Assembly: GCA_014529385.2 (NCBI GenBank)
Contig: CM043971.1
Span: 52,301,209 to 52,365,208 of the forward strand
Direction of reading: 5' to 3'
DNA from: Adiantum capillus-veneris
Taxonomy: Eukaryota; Streptophyta; Polypodiopsida; Polypodiales; Pteridaceae
Length of the DNA: 64,000 bases
Part shown: piece by piece, positions 1 through 13,755 of the stretch
Position numbering within the stretch: position 1 is the first letter of the stretch
Layout: each line of letters begins with the position of its first letter
Notes under the pieces: model-generated
Seen by the model: the letters and a program-made list of their open reading frames with translations, nothing else
What the model was told of the DNA's origin: nothing
The model's database searches: none
Translations under genes and position numbers: made by a program

Positions 1-39
<39 letters not shown>
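1..39. repeat. (GA)n microsatellite
   Basis: The first 39 bases are an almost pure GA dinucleotide run, cut by the window edge. It lies upstream of the first visible splice acceptor (AG at 111-112), so it is probably inside an intron of the gene that follows. Confidence 0.9.
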
Positions 40-40
<1 letters not shown>

Positions 41-112
41 ATGATGGTTTGGCTTTGGCAGAGTTGTCATGTTTCCTGATGGTTTTGACTTGTCATGTTT
101 CCTGTTGAATAG

Positions 113-2005
<1,893 letters not shown>

Positions 2006-2094
2006 TACACTTCAAGTAGCAATTGTATAAGATCATGTATTACATAAATTTTGTACAATGTCATCCACTCAGAGTATCTTTCTCCACTTGTGAT

Positions 2095-4915
2095 TCACAT
2101 ACACCATTGTCTCTCTCCACCTTTGTTGACTTTCACGAGCTCCGGAGTTGTTGTATGCCATTGATCTTTTAGCTTTTTGTTGTTGTAAATGTCTGATGGC
2201 TTGTGCTGTTGCTGAATTTGCCAAGACTTCTTTTGCCTGCATTCAATGAATGATTCTACGATAGAACCATTCAAATAGTTCTCTCAAATGTTAGCCTTGA
2301 TTCGAGAGCCACCATGTCGTGTGTGCCTGAAATAAGCATTTCTCGCCATGCAATGAGACTTTTCCATCCCTTGGGTATTCCATATTGCCGGGTTCCCATA
2401 CTTCTGTATAAAATATGGCAAATGATTGAAGATGATGTGCTGGATATGAAAACAGATTAGTTAGAATGTTTTACAGTCACATATTTGCACATAAGAGAGA
2501 AAGAAATACATTATAATACCATGTAGTGAGTAATCTGGGTGTCTGTCCATGCTGTCTTGAATGATTTTTTCAGAAGGTTGAGATTTTCCTTGAACTTGTT
2601 CATATCACCTTGTGACCAGTCATCTTTGTCGCACATCAAAAATAGGATGTCTATTGATCGCCAAACCTCAGCCTTCGCGTTACGAGTAGTTGGCTCGTGG
2701 TCTTTGACTGCAATATGTAGCTTTTTCCAGCTCTGATACTCTACCTTGCTAACATAAGATGTGTTATATATTTTTCCATGTTTTGTTAGCTTTGGATCTC
2801 TTGTACCTTGGGGCTTAGATAAAAACCTTCGTGCCTTCACCCCACCGATGGATGGTTTGCATGGGACATCCTTCTCAGCAGTTGATCTCTTTTCATCCCG
2901 CTCGATTTTCACATTGCCACCATGAAGCCCCATATCCGACAGTACCATTTCTAAGCACTGCAGGGCTACTTGTCGTTCTGCGGAGTTCTTAATCTTCCAA
3001 GCAAACCCGATGTATAACTAGACCAATTTCTCCACAATTCTACAAAGGGCATGCATTGTACAAATGTGGACATTCACAAGTGGTATTTTCAAAACGGGTC
3101 GAAAAGCAGGATCCTCAATGTGACGTGTTGGAGCTTTTCTCCACTTTGGGTCCATGACCTTTGCAGGCTCCATGCAGAACAAACACGGTGACTTTGCCAT
3201 TGCACCCATTCCACAATTATACATGCACTTTAATGTTTTAAGGTCACCTGCAAGATGCCACTGAACTTGAAAGTCTCCCCTTCCATCTAGACGTAGTACC
3301 TCTCCCTGGTTAGTCTGTCGATCAATCACCTCCGGAATATTAGTTCGATGGAACACCCAATATAGAATCTCGTGATCTTCTTTCTTTACCTGCAACACAA
3401 AATAAATGAAACTTAAGTAGATCTGAACATTTGAGCTTACTTGAGAATATCGCTTACCTCAAACGCACCAAGCCACCATATGTTAGATTCTGATTGAACA
3501 CTAAAATATAAAGGATCATCACTGGGACACTTTGAGAGGGCTCTATTCATTAAAGTAATAGTAACACGCTCTAGCTTTTTCTCTTTAACAAGCTCACACT
3601 CATCCAGTTTTAACACAAAATGTAATAGCCCACGTGACTCTTCAAATGTGATGTTGTAAAACTCCACCATTCTCTTCTGTAGTATCCGCAGGTCCATAAA
3701 AATATTGTTGAACTCATCATATGTCATGTTCGCTCCATGGCCACTGTAAGTTGCTTTAATATGAAAGGGCTGTCCAAGATAGTCTCCCTGTGCCTCGTTA
3801 AGCTGAAGCCTCTCTTTCCAAACACTTGAGGCTGATGGTAGAAGTTTGGATTTTATACCCTTCCTAACAAAGATGGATGAGACAGACTTTTGGATAGCCG
3901 AATATCCTCTTTTGCTTACACCAAGTGAATCAAGTGTACCTTGTATCTCTTTTGCAGGCACTGAGTTCTCTGAAATAAAGCGGTCCACTACATTTCTTTG
4001 TAGAACCTTAAACTTCTTGTCATGTACTATATCTGCTGCCAGGCTTCTACTTATAAGTGGCTTCAATCTCTTTCCTATATTGGCTTTGGGGTCAATGTTT
4101 TCCTTGTCAGGATAGATTGAATCTCTACATGAAGACAATGCATAAGTAAATAACAGAAAATTTGCTTCACTAACATTATTTAGGCACATGAAAACAATGC
4201 ATAACAAGAAAAAACAAAAAGATTACTTAACTAAGACAATGTAGCCAACCAAGAAGCATCACCTTAATGCTCGGATTCTTTTCTTGAGACCTCCTGATGC
4301 AACCTGCAATGTTTCAAGATTGCGCAATTTCTTCTTTCGGATACGACCACCCAAGATGGTGTCCTTCATTTGACAACTTTGCACCTTTCCTTTCAGTTCT
4401 TGTACCTCTGTTTTATGTTGCAAAATGGTAACCTGATCTGTAGAATGTAAATGTGAAAGGCGAACAATCTCACATTGTTGAGCTTGGAGAATGCTCTTGT
4501 AAGTTTCAGCTTCTCTTGAAAGTGATTTACAATAACCCAGAAGGCCCTTTTCTCCATCACCAGCTAAGGTCAATAAGCTTGTAGGATTGACAAACGGTGG
4601 AGACGCATTAGTTATTGGATTCTTAGGGTAGAGAGAGCCTCTCGTCCAGATATCTATGTGTTTAGCTCCTTGAGCTCTGAGCGTGTCTATGGAAGCGGGA
4701 GGTATATGTGTGTTTGTTTTACTGCGCTTAATCAATGGTTGGTACTCATTATCCAAATCAATGTGAAGGTGATATTTGGCTCGTTTCTGGGTAACATTTG
4801 TGCCATTTGAGGAGTGCGCCATTAGCCAAATGTGCAGGTTTAATGGAAAGTGAATAGCGGCTGCGGATTCGTCCCTCCATGTTAGCCTCATTCCCTCCAT
4901 ATTGACGTTGTTCAT
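2095..4915 (-). pseudogene. Transposase-like gene with preserved introns, two premature stops
   Basis: Four exons can be joined on the minus strand: 4915-4263, 4124-3458, 3389-2520 and 2439-2095. The introns are 138, 68 and 80 bp, all GT-AG and phase-compatible. The product would be about 844 residues. Residues around 3230-3170 read WHLAGDLKTLK followed by CLFC, a GDLK...C-x2-C pattern I associate with uncharacterised DNA-transposon proteins of plants and animals. The last exon has GMEKSHCMARNAYFRHTRHG, which fits the C-terminal part of such proteins. Exon 1 carries a predicted coiled-coil/basic stretch. Two in-frame stops break it: TAG at 3020-3018 and TGA at 2286-2284, both explicable by C-to-T changes (CAG, CGA). 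The final stop is TGA at 2097-2095. The superfamily assignment is tentative; the exon structure is well supported. Confidence 0.65.
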
Positions 4916-5009
4916 TCAATGCAACTGAAAAGAGGGATATCCCTCAATCACTACGAACGAATGTTCAGAAGAGTAAGGAATCTACTTAAAGTACACTTTT
5001 TGAAGTTTT

Positions 5010-7830
5010 ACTATGAAAGACCCAGCTCTTTTATTTGCCATTTTTTCTAGAGAGAGAGTGCAAAAAATACATTTTCTTAGAAGGCCCTCCAAATGACCTT
5101 CGAAATTTCCTAATGCCCCATGTACAAAATATCACTCATGCTACTAGGAATAATTTGGTATTAAGGTCCATGTTTCAATGGAGCCTAGCTTGGAAAAGTG
5201 GTGGACCTTTGTTTCTCTCTATGTTTCAATAGAGTTAGCTTAGACAAGTGGTGGACCTTGGAACAAAACCCCCATGTAAAGAATGTCATGGGCATTACAA
5301 GTGGTGAGAAAAATACCATTCAAGATATAACCTTATAGTTTGCACAAGCGGTGGACCTTAACACCCAATTCCTCTTAATATAATGACATAAAGTGGACAA
5401 GTGGTGAATCATGAGTTCAAACCTACTAGGGATAATAGGTTGGACAAGTGGTGGACCTTGAATGTAAACTCCCCATGTACAAAATATCATAGGTTTTGGG
5501 TATGTCAATGGAGCTTAGCATCTTGGACACATGGTGGAGCGTACTTCTCTCCATGTTGCAATGGAGCCTATCTAGGAGAAACGGTGGACGTTCCTTCTCT
5601 CCATGTTTCAATGGAGCCTAGCTTGGACAAGTGGTGGACCTTTTTTTCTCTCTATATTTGAATATAGTTAGCTTGGACAAGTGGTGGACCTTGGAATGAA
5701 ACCCCCATGTAAAACATATCATGGGCATTTCAAGTGGTGAGAAAGGATACCATTTAAGATATAACCTTATTGGTTGGACAACTGGTGGACCTTAACACAT
5801 ACTTCTTCTTAATATAATGACATAGAGTGTACAAGTGGTGAATATTGAGACCAAACCACTCGTGCTACTAGGGATAATAGGCTGGACAAGTGGTTGACCT
5901 TGAATGTAAACCCCTCATGTACAAAATAATGTGGGTTTAGGGTATTTCACTGGAGCCTAGCTTGGAGACATGGTGGAGATTGATTCTCTCCATGTTTCAA
6001 TGAAACCTATCTTGGAGAAATGGTGGAGCATCCTTCTCTCCATGTTTCAATGGATCCTATCTTGGACAAGTGGTGGACCTTTACTTCTCTCTATGTTTCA
6101 ATAGAGTTAGCTTGGACAAGTGGTGGATCTTGGAACAAAACCCCTTTGTAAAACATACCATAGGTATTACAAGTGATGAGAGAAAATATCATTCAAGATA
6201 TAACCTTATAGGTTAGACAAGTGGTGAATGATACCATTTAAGATATAACCTTATAGGTTGGACAAGTGGTGGACCTTAACACCCAATTCTTCTTACTATA
6301 ATGATATCGAGTGGATAAGTGGTGAATCTTAAGACCAAATCACTCATGCTACTAGGTATAATATGTTAGACAAGTGGTGGACCTTGAATGTAAACACCCC
6401 ATGTACAAAATATCATGGTTTTAGGGTGTTTCAATGGAGCCTAGCATCTTGGAGACATGGTAGATCTTGATTCTCTCCATGTTTTAATGGCACCTATCCT
6501 GGAAAAATGATGGAGGTTACTTCTCTCCATGTTTCAACGGAGCCTAGCTTTGACAAGTGGTGGACCTTGGAATGAAACCCCCGTGTAAAACATATCATGA
6601 GAATTTCAAGTGGTGAGAAAGGATACCATTTAAGATATAACCTTATAGGTTGGACAAGTGGTGGACCTTAACACATAGTTCTTCTTAATATAATGACATA
6701 GAGTGTACAAGTGGTGAATCTTGAGACCAAACCACTCGTGCTACTAGGGATAATAGGTTAGACAAGTGGTGGGCCTTGAAATAAAACCCCCCATGTACAA
6801 AATATAATGGGTTTAGGATATTTAAATGGATCCTAGCTTGGAGACATGGTGGAGCTTGCTTCTCTCCATGTTTCAATGAAGCCTATCTTGGAGAAATGGT
6901 GGAGCATCCTTCTCTCCATGTTTCAATATAGCATAGCTTGGACAAGTCGTGGACCTTTGCTTCTCTCTATGTTTCAATAGAGTTAGCTTGGACAAGTGGT
7001 GGACATTGAAAACAAACCCCCATGTAAAACATATCATGGGTATTTCAAGTTGTGAGAAAAAATATCATTTAAGATATAACCTTATAGGTTGGACAAGTGG
7101 TGGACCTTAACACCCAATCCTTTTTAATACAATGACATAGAATGGACAAGTGGTGAATCTTGAGACCAAACCTATCAAGCTACTAGGGATACTAGGTTGG
7201 ACAAGTGGTGGACCTTGAATGTACATCCCCTATGTACAAAATATCATGGGTTTAGGGTGTTTCAATGGATTTTAGCATATTGGAGACTTGGTGGAGCTTG
7301 CTTCTCTCCATGTTTCAAGTGGTGGACCTTCAATTATTTTCCCATACCTAGTTTAGACAACCCATACACTTTCCAACTCTAAAGGTTGGACGAGTGGTGG
7401 AGCTTTGTTTATTTCCATGTTTTAATGGATCCTAGCTTGGACAAGTGGTGGACCCTGGAAAAAAGTCCCCCCTGTACAATATAGCTGAGGTTTTTCATGT
7501 TTTAATGGAAGAGAGCTTGGACAAATGGTGGAGCTTGCTTATCTCCATGTGGATTTTAGAACTAGCTTGGACAAGTGGTGGAGCTTTGCTTTTCTACTCT
7601 CCATAATACAATGACGTATAGGTTGGTTACATGGTGAATCTTAAGGCCAAACCTCCCATCTTACTAGAGATGATAGGTTGGGCAAGTGGTCAACCTTCTA
7701 TCATTTCTCCATGCCTATAATTAGACAATTAGTAGAACTAGCATCTTTCTATGTTGTCTAGAGCTAAGCTTGGACAAGTAGTGGACCCTGCTACTCTCTT
7801 CCCTTGGTTTATTAGTTTGAAAACTCATTA
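5010..7830. repeat. Satellite array A: ~440-bp units with core TTGGACAAGTGGTGGACC
   Basis: The segment is a higher-order tandem array. The landmark 'AGTTAGCTTGGACAAGTGG' recurs near 5226, 5668, 6105, 6545 (variant) and 6972, a spacing of roughly 430-443 bp. Within each unit the core ACAAGTGGTGGACCTT recurs several times, separated by shared phrases such as AAGATATAACCTTATAGG and CTCTCCATGTTTCAATGGAG. After about 7330 the units degrade and stop near 7830. Open frames here (for example peptides containing LDKWWT) are by-products of the repeat. Array C at 16.4-18.7 kb is the same unit in opposite orientation. Confidence 0.9.
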
Positions 7831-8777
7831 TATATACTTGCTTAGATCTATATACTTACTCATTAGTTAGGTTACAAGTAGGTATGTAATGTGTTAGCCT
7901 CAAGGGACTTTGAATATTGAATAGTAAGAAAGTCAAGTGTTGGTTTGAAGATCTTTTGCTTATCTAAACTAAACTCTAACTCAATAATAAGTTTCTTAAG
8001 TTCCACAAATTGTCCTATCTAGCTCCAAAAGAGTCTTAATTGGTTTGTGCTAGATTCTAACTTCCTTGATGGGGTAGAATCCTAGAAAAATGAGGCACTA
8101 TCAGTTTTGCCTTAGCTCAAATAGATTTTCACTTAAACTAGACTGCAATTTGGCACTCTAGTATCTTTGTCTCAATGGAGTTTAACACTAGATATGTAGT
8201 AGTGATATTTAAGCTTCATGTCTCTTCACTTGATTGAGATATGAGACCATACTTTCAAGGTCACCACTTGTCTTACCTAAACACCAATGTGAGATATGGG
8301 AGCAAGAAAGCCATCCGATATTGTTTTAAGGACTATTACATAGACAATCAATAACTTAAGAAAGCAAAAATACTTGGACCTTTCACACTTAATAACTTAA
8401 GTAAAGCCAAAAAGACTTGGATCTTTGACAGTTTTTTTCAAACTAAAAATGCACAATCTAATGCTAACAAAACTATAAATCACAATTGAAAGTTTTGAAC
8501 AAGAAAAAGATCAGCAATCTTAATAAGAAGGATACTTTTCATTTCATTTGATGATTACAAATTAAAAGAAAATCTCTCAAGAAATTGATAAACAAAAATG
8601 TAGGTGATTGCTTCATTATTTTGAGCAAAAATATCAAAACCTCTATTGATTGAGCTCCATCTAGTAATATCCTTTGTAAGATCCTACAGGAAAGAATAAA
8701 AAGAAATATTTGTTAGATACCATGCACATGAGTATTCAAGCATGTGTATCAAGAATATATGACATGTCACTAATACC
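7831..8777. other. AT-rich spacer, no gene seen
   Basis: No repeat core and no coding frame that I can support. The sequence is AT-rich and contains one degenerate core-like phrase (CAAGGTCACCACTTGTC near 8260). The stretch immediately left of 8777 may be an intron or the 3' side of the FCP1-like pseudogene. Confidence 0.5.
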
Positions 8778-9958
8778 TTAGGGTTGTTTTCTATCCATCC
8801 TTAGAAGATTGTTCTCAACTTTCACCTTATTTATATTAGCCTTTGTTGTGGCTGCCTTCAAAACTCCTTTTGTGTTACAACCCAATTGCCTAGCTAAAGT
8901 GGTCAATTGTGATGCCTTCATGCTTTCAACGGGTGTATGCTCCTTTGCCAATATCTCTTGTATTTGGGCTCTTCTCATTTCATTGCGGTGGCTTGTGTCA
9001 CTTACGTCTTCAATGATAGTTTCACCTCTGTCACCTTTTGCAGGTGGTATTCTTCTTGTAAAGAACACCTTAGCTGACCAAACATCATTTTTCTGCTTCC
9101 AATACTCCATGATTTTTTTGTATTCACTATCATTTGTCACTATAGGTTGTCCATAACAATTAGAAGCAATTAAATCACGCACATCCCTTCTCTCATCAAG
9201 CTGAAACAAGTATGGGAGTAGCTCCTCCAAGAGCATATTGTCAATCATCTTCTCAGCATCAAATTGTGGTGGAAAAATGCAATTGTTTGCTAGTGAAATA
9301 CATCCCTTGTAAGGAGAGTCATCAATAAGCATTGTTCTTGTGGATCACATTCAAACCTATGGAAATTTTGGCTAGAAGCTTGAACATTGGCTCAACGTTT
9401 GGATTGTCGGGTCTAAACAATTTTTGAGTTTGAGCGGTGTAGCAAACATCTTGCGACCAAATTGCAAAGAAAGGCAACGTATCTAGCTAAGTTTTTTAGT
9501 GCTCCAAGGATTTGATACACATTATTCCTAGTATCTGTCGACCAAATTGCAACATTAAACCTCTGTAAAATAGTCTTCAAGAATTGGATGCAACCTAGCC
9601 TGAGTATAATATATCTTGTTGAATCCATTTGCACTGAGTTGTGGTGTGAGGATGGTTGAGGGGAACGTTTCAACAATAGACCATTTAAATCCAATATAAT
9701 TGTAAGCATGGATTTCTCAACATCTACACTACATGAAGTAGTAGCAATTGGCAATAGCTCGTCTCTGGAATTTTCAGTCTCTTTTGATGTATGTTGTATT
9801 TTTGAAGCATCGATTTATTGGTTCTCATTATTGCAAGCTTGCTCAAGTTGCACAACACTAGACTCTAGTATAGAAATATCATTCATCTTGGGAACTTCAA
9901 AAACCATAGAATCAATGGATTTCATAGTTGTTGACTGAACCATAGGAGTATTATCCAT
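8778..9958 (-). pseudogene. FCP1/NLI-interacting-factor-type phosphatase pseudogene
   Basis: The minus strand encodes a plant-type FCP1 homology domain: IILDLNGLLLKR (about 9690, with the Asp-rich catalytic DLNG variant of DxDx), FLKTILQRFNVAIWS (about 9560), and MLIDDSPYKG (about 9330, the conserved second Asp pair), followed by GQPIV and an acidic/coiled tail. In working homologues these act as Asp-based Ser/Thr phosphatases on RNA polymerase II CTD or similar substrates. Disruptions: an in-frame TAA at 9817-9815 shortly after a plausible ATG (9958-9956), and two frameshifts between 9480 and 9330, where the conserved phrases (FAIWSQD, then LAKISIG, then LIDDSP) jump between frames. Start choice rests on the upstream ATG being in frame with the domain. 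Family call is good; function is lost. Confidence 0.75.
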
Positions 9959-10654
9959 CCCAGTTTGTGAATCTAAGAAAACACACACACAATTGGTATC
10001 TCAAAACTCACTAGAATTTAATTCACCATATTTACATGTAGAACTCCTAGTAAGAAATTTATTTAAGGTAAAATCGTTGTTAGAATCCTTGCAACCATTT
10101 TCAACATTGGTACACAAAACACCACTTGTCTAAAATACAATCTATAAAGCAACATTTTCCATCCTACACTTTATTAAAGATGAGTACTTAAAGTGAAAAC
10201 TAAAAGTCGCAACTTGTTGAGGAAACATGGATACAAGGTCCACCAAATGTCCAACCTAGGCTACAAGAAAACAATTAGAGATTTCGCTTAGATTTGGATT
10301 CAAAGGCCACCACTTATTCAAGTAAGATAGCTCCACTTGTTTAAGACAGTAATGTTTGAAGCCTCACCAGTTGTCCACCCTAGACATTGATTAAATTTTG
10401 GTAAGATTTATCACAAATCTAGAGTAGAATCAAGATTCTATGGCCAAGATAATCAAATAAGTTATACAACACACAAAGCATAAGAGCACTCTAGATTCTC
10501 GTTGAGCATAAACTAAACAATAATCAAATGTTACATTCACTTGAGATTTCATCCATGAAAAATAAAAATGATGCCTGTACTTGAGATTTCCATCCATGTA
10601 CAATACTTTACAATGTCAAGTAAAGTCATAGTCAGCAAACAACTCTTCTCCTGC
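9959..10654. other. Spacer with scattered degenerate satellite cores
   Basis: No gene supported. Degenerate copies of the GGTCCACCACTTGTCC core occur near 10239, 10301 and 10361, in the same orientation as arrays B and C. The rest is AT-rich single-copy-looking DNA. Confidence 0.5.
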
Positions 10655-11180
10655 TTAAACTTGACAAATCATCTCAATGCATACATGGACATATTCTTCT
10701 AACTTGATGTGTGAAGAGGTGCATTTATGCCAAGGTGGAAAATTTGGATCAAATGTATAGCGTATGTTGGAGCAGACACTTGTATTGTGAGAGCTATTTA
10801 TATAGCCCGACACGTTTCCTTCTTCTACACAACCAATAATGTATGATTGATCTTCCTCTTCTTCTATGTTTGGATCCTCTAGAAGAGAATATTTAGAAGC
10901 TCTTGAAAATATTTTGCATATCTTTTTCTAGTCTTGAAATCTATACTTATGCCCTCCATAGTTTAGAATAGTCATACCACTTTCTAGGGTAGTATGCACA
11001 AATAGCCCATAACCAGCTCCTTGAATACATGAAAGTCGCACTTCAAAATCCACACCGTTAATATGGAAAAATGCATCTTTGGGAATAGGAAAAGTTGGTG
11101 TCCCAAAAGGATCTTCATGCCAATCATAGTGTGAAATACATCTATTTTTTATATCACTTAACTCCTTTGTGTCTCCAAAA
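10655..11180 (-). pseudogene. SET-domain-like fragment with in-frame stop
   Basis: One minus-strand frame reads from about 11170 to the TAA at 10657-10655, interrupted by TAG at 10930-10928. Before the stop: RLSCIQGAGYGLFVHTTLE then ILNYGG, the pattern of the N-terminal SET strands (GxG...F...G...Y.G). After the stop: GNVSGYINSSHN then NIRYTF, matching the GNxxRFINHSCxxN signature around the cofactor/substrate site, with INSS instead of INHS. Active SET proteins methylate lysines using S-adenosylmethionine; this copy lacks a visible C-terminal Tyr motif. A possible splice acceptor (TTTTTGGAG|ACAC) precedes the fragment. The assignment is by motif reading only; it could be a divergent SET relative. 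Confidence 0.55.
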
Positions 11181-11369
11181 AGAAGAAAATATTATGTATA
11201 AAATAATGACAAGATCAAAGAAAGGTATCCTTATTTTATAGTCCAATAGGTCCATTGTATGGAAGCCTTAGAGTGCCTCTTACATGGTGCCTCCAAGGTT
11301 TCCAAAAAAATAAAGTCATTGAAAAAAAAAGGCCACTGTGTCTCCAATCTATTACCCGTTTGAAGCATA

Positions 11370-13260
11370 GAGAGAACCAAGTTCCACCACTTGTCCAAGC
11401 TAGACATGGAGCATTGACACAAGGTCCAACACTTATCCAAGAACCCTATAGTATATGTGGTAACATGGGATGCGTTGATGCAACAAAAGTAGTCTAGCCT
11501 CCTCATCCATCTCTTTTTTCTTGTAGCCTAGAGGGATTAGTTTCAAGGTCTATCACTAGTCAAAAACTACACATAGAACATTGATACAAGGTTCCACCAC
11601 ATGTGCAACCTATCATCTCTAGTAGCATGGATGGTTTGATATGAAGGTTCACCACGTGTCCTACCTATACTCTATTGTAGCATAGAGATTCTGGTTTGGT
11701 GGTACTACCCTTGTCCAAACTTGGATTGTTGTTGATATCTGGAGGTAATCAAGGGTCCTCCACTTGTCCAAGTTAGGCATATAAAACAATTGCAAGGTCC
11801 ACCATGTGTACAACATATGATTAATTATCGCATGCATGGTCTTATTTCATGGGCCACCATCTTCTCTCCAACATGTGTCCAACCTCGGCTCCATTGAAGC
11901 ATGGAGAGAAGCAAGATCCACCACTTGTCAAAGCTATTATTTTCTCCCAGTGCTTTCAAAACCCATGATATGTTGTACATGGGGGGGGGGGGGGGGGGGG
12001 GGTTCTTGTTTCAAGGTCCACCACTTGGCTAAGATAGGATCCATTGAAACATGAAGAGAAGCAAGCTCTACCATTTGTCCAAGCTAGGTGCCATTGAAAC
12101 ATGAAAACCCCATAATATGTTGTATGTGGGGGGTGTTTTTCAAGTTCCACCACTTGTCTAAGCTATGGTCCATTGGAACATGGAGAGAAGCAAAGCTCCA
12201 CCACTTTTCCAAGCTAGGATCCATTGAAACATGGAGAGAAGCAAGCTCCATTTTTTGTCTAAGCTAAGCTCCATTGGAACATGGAGAAAACAAGCTCCAC
12301 CACTTGCCTATTATTGCATAGATATTTTGGTTTGAAGGTCCACCACTTGTCCAACCTTGCCTTCATGTATGGAGATAATCAAGGGTTCAATGCTTCTCTA
12401 AGCTAGGCACATAAAAGAGTTGCAAGGTCCACTACATATACAATCTATGATGGGTTGTAGCATGGGAGGTTTCATTTTAAGGTTGACCACTTCTCCAGCT
12501 CCGCTTGTCCAACCTCAGATCCATTGAATCATGGAGAAGAAAGGTCTACCAACTCTCCAAAATAGGCAAGAAAATCTCTATAAAACCCATGAATTGTTAA
12601 TATATTCTATGCTATGGAGTTTTTTTGAAGGTCCACTCCTTATCCAAGCTAGAATCCATTGAAGCATGGAAATAAGTAAGATATATCTCTAGTCCAAGAT
12701 AGTATCCATTGAAACATAGAGAGTAGCAAGGTCCACCACTTGTCCAAGCTATACATGGGTAATTGATATAAGGACCACTACGTTTTCACCTATACTATGC
12801 TCTATCATGGATGTTTTCATATCCCACCAATTTTCCAACCTATTTAATATGTTGTATTATGGGGGTTTGGTTTCAAGGTACTTCACTTGTCTAAGGTGGG
12901 TTCCATTGAATCATGGAGAGAAACAATGTCTACCACTTGTCCAAAATATGTTCCTTCAAAACATAAAAGCAAGTTCCACCACTTGTCCAAGCTAATGTTT
13001 CTCTCCATTAAAGCATGGAGAGAAACAAGGTATACCACCTGTCCAAAATATGCTCCATTGAAACATAAAAGCAAGGTCCACCACTTGTCCAAGCTAATGT
13101 AACAAATGGGTGTTGGTTTCAAGGTGTACCACACTTGTCTAAACTAGTCTCCATGCAAGGTCCACTACATGTCCAAGCTATATGAGATTGGTTTGAAGGT
13201 CTACCACACCTCTTGAAATTAGGATCCATATAAGGTCCACCTTTTGTCAAGCTATGCCTT
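11370..13260. repeat. Satellite array B: GGTCCACCACTTGTCCAAGCTA family
   Basis: Many copies of the core on the plus strand, with exact GGTCCACCACTTGTCCAA at 12338 and 12730. They alternate with the phrase CCATTGAAACATGGAGAGAAGCAAG. Units are more diverged and less regular than arrays A and C. A poly-G run of about 20 bases lies near 11981-12002. The array sits between the SET-like and the 13.7-16.4 kb pseudogenes. No gene is supported inside it. Confidence 0.85.
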
Positions 13261-13755
13261 TAGTGAGTACTAAAACTAAGTAAATTATAGTACTTAAATA
13301 CCTTTCCAAGCTCATTAATATTTTGGTCTCTAAGGCCATCACCACATGTCTAATCTATGCTCTAATTGATTACTTATGCTAGTTCTCAAAGTCCAAACAT
13401 AAGCTCCCTTCTAGCAAGGTTTAAATTTAGGCTCCAGCACCTGTCTAAGCTAGGTTCAATTTATGAAGCATCACCATTTAACCATGCTAGGATCTAATGT
13501 AGCATATCAAGGGGGTATTGATAAAAGGTCCAAAACTTATTGAGTTCAAGCTCTTAAGTAATTAAGTCTTCGTGAGTATTAAATGTTATAGTTTTAGTTT
13601 AAAGATCCACCATTCAAAAACTCAAGTAATTTACTATTTACATTCAAACCTTAAATGCTTGAGATAAAAAATACAAACTCAACCAATACTATATAAAGAA
13701 AAATCTAACATTAAGAGTATCAAATCAACAAGAAACACTAACATGCACAAGAAGC
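13261..13755. other. Decaying edge of array B, no gene seen
   Basis: A few weak core-like phrases (CTCCAGCACCTGTCTAAGCTA near 13432) fade into AT-rich DNA. Nothing else is recognisable. Confidence 0.4.

Noticed and set aside
5035..7382. Open frames with LDKWWT, SGGPW and similar peptides
   Set aside because: They are translations of the satellite core in several frames and both strands; no start context, no splice signals, no domain.
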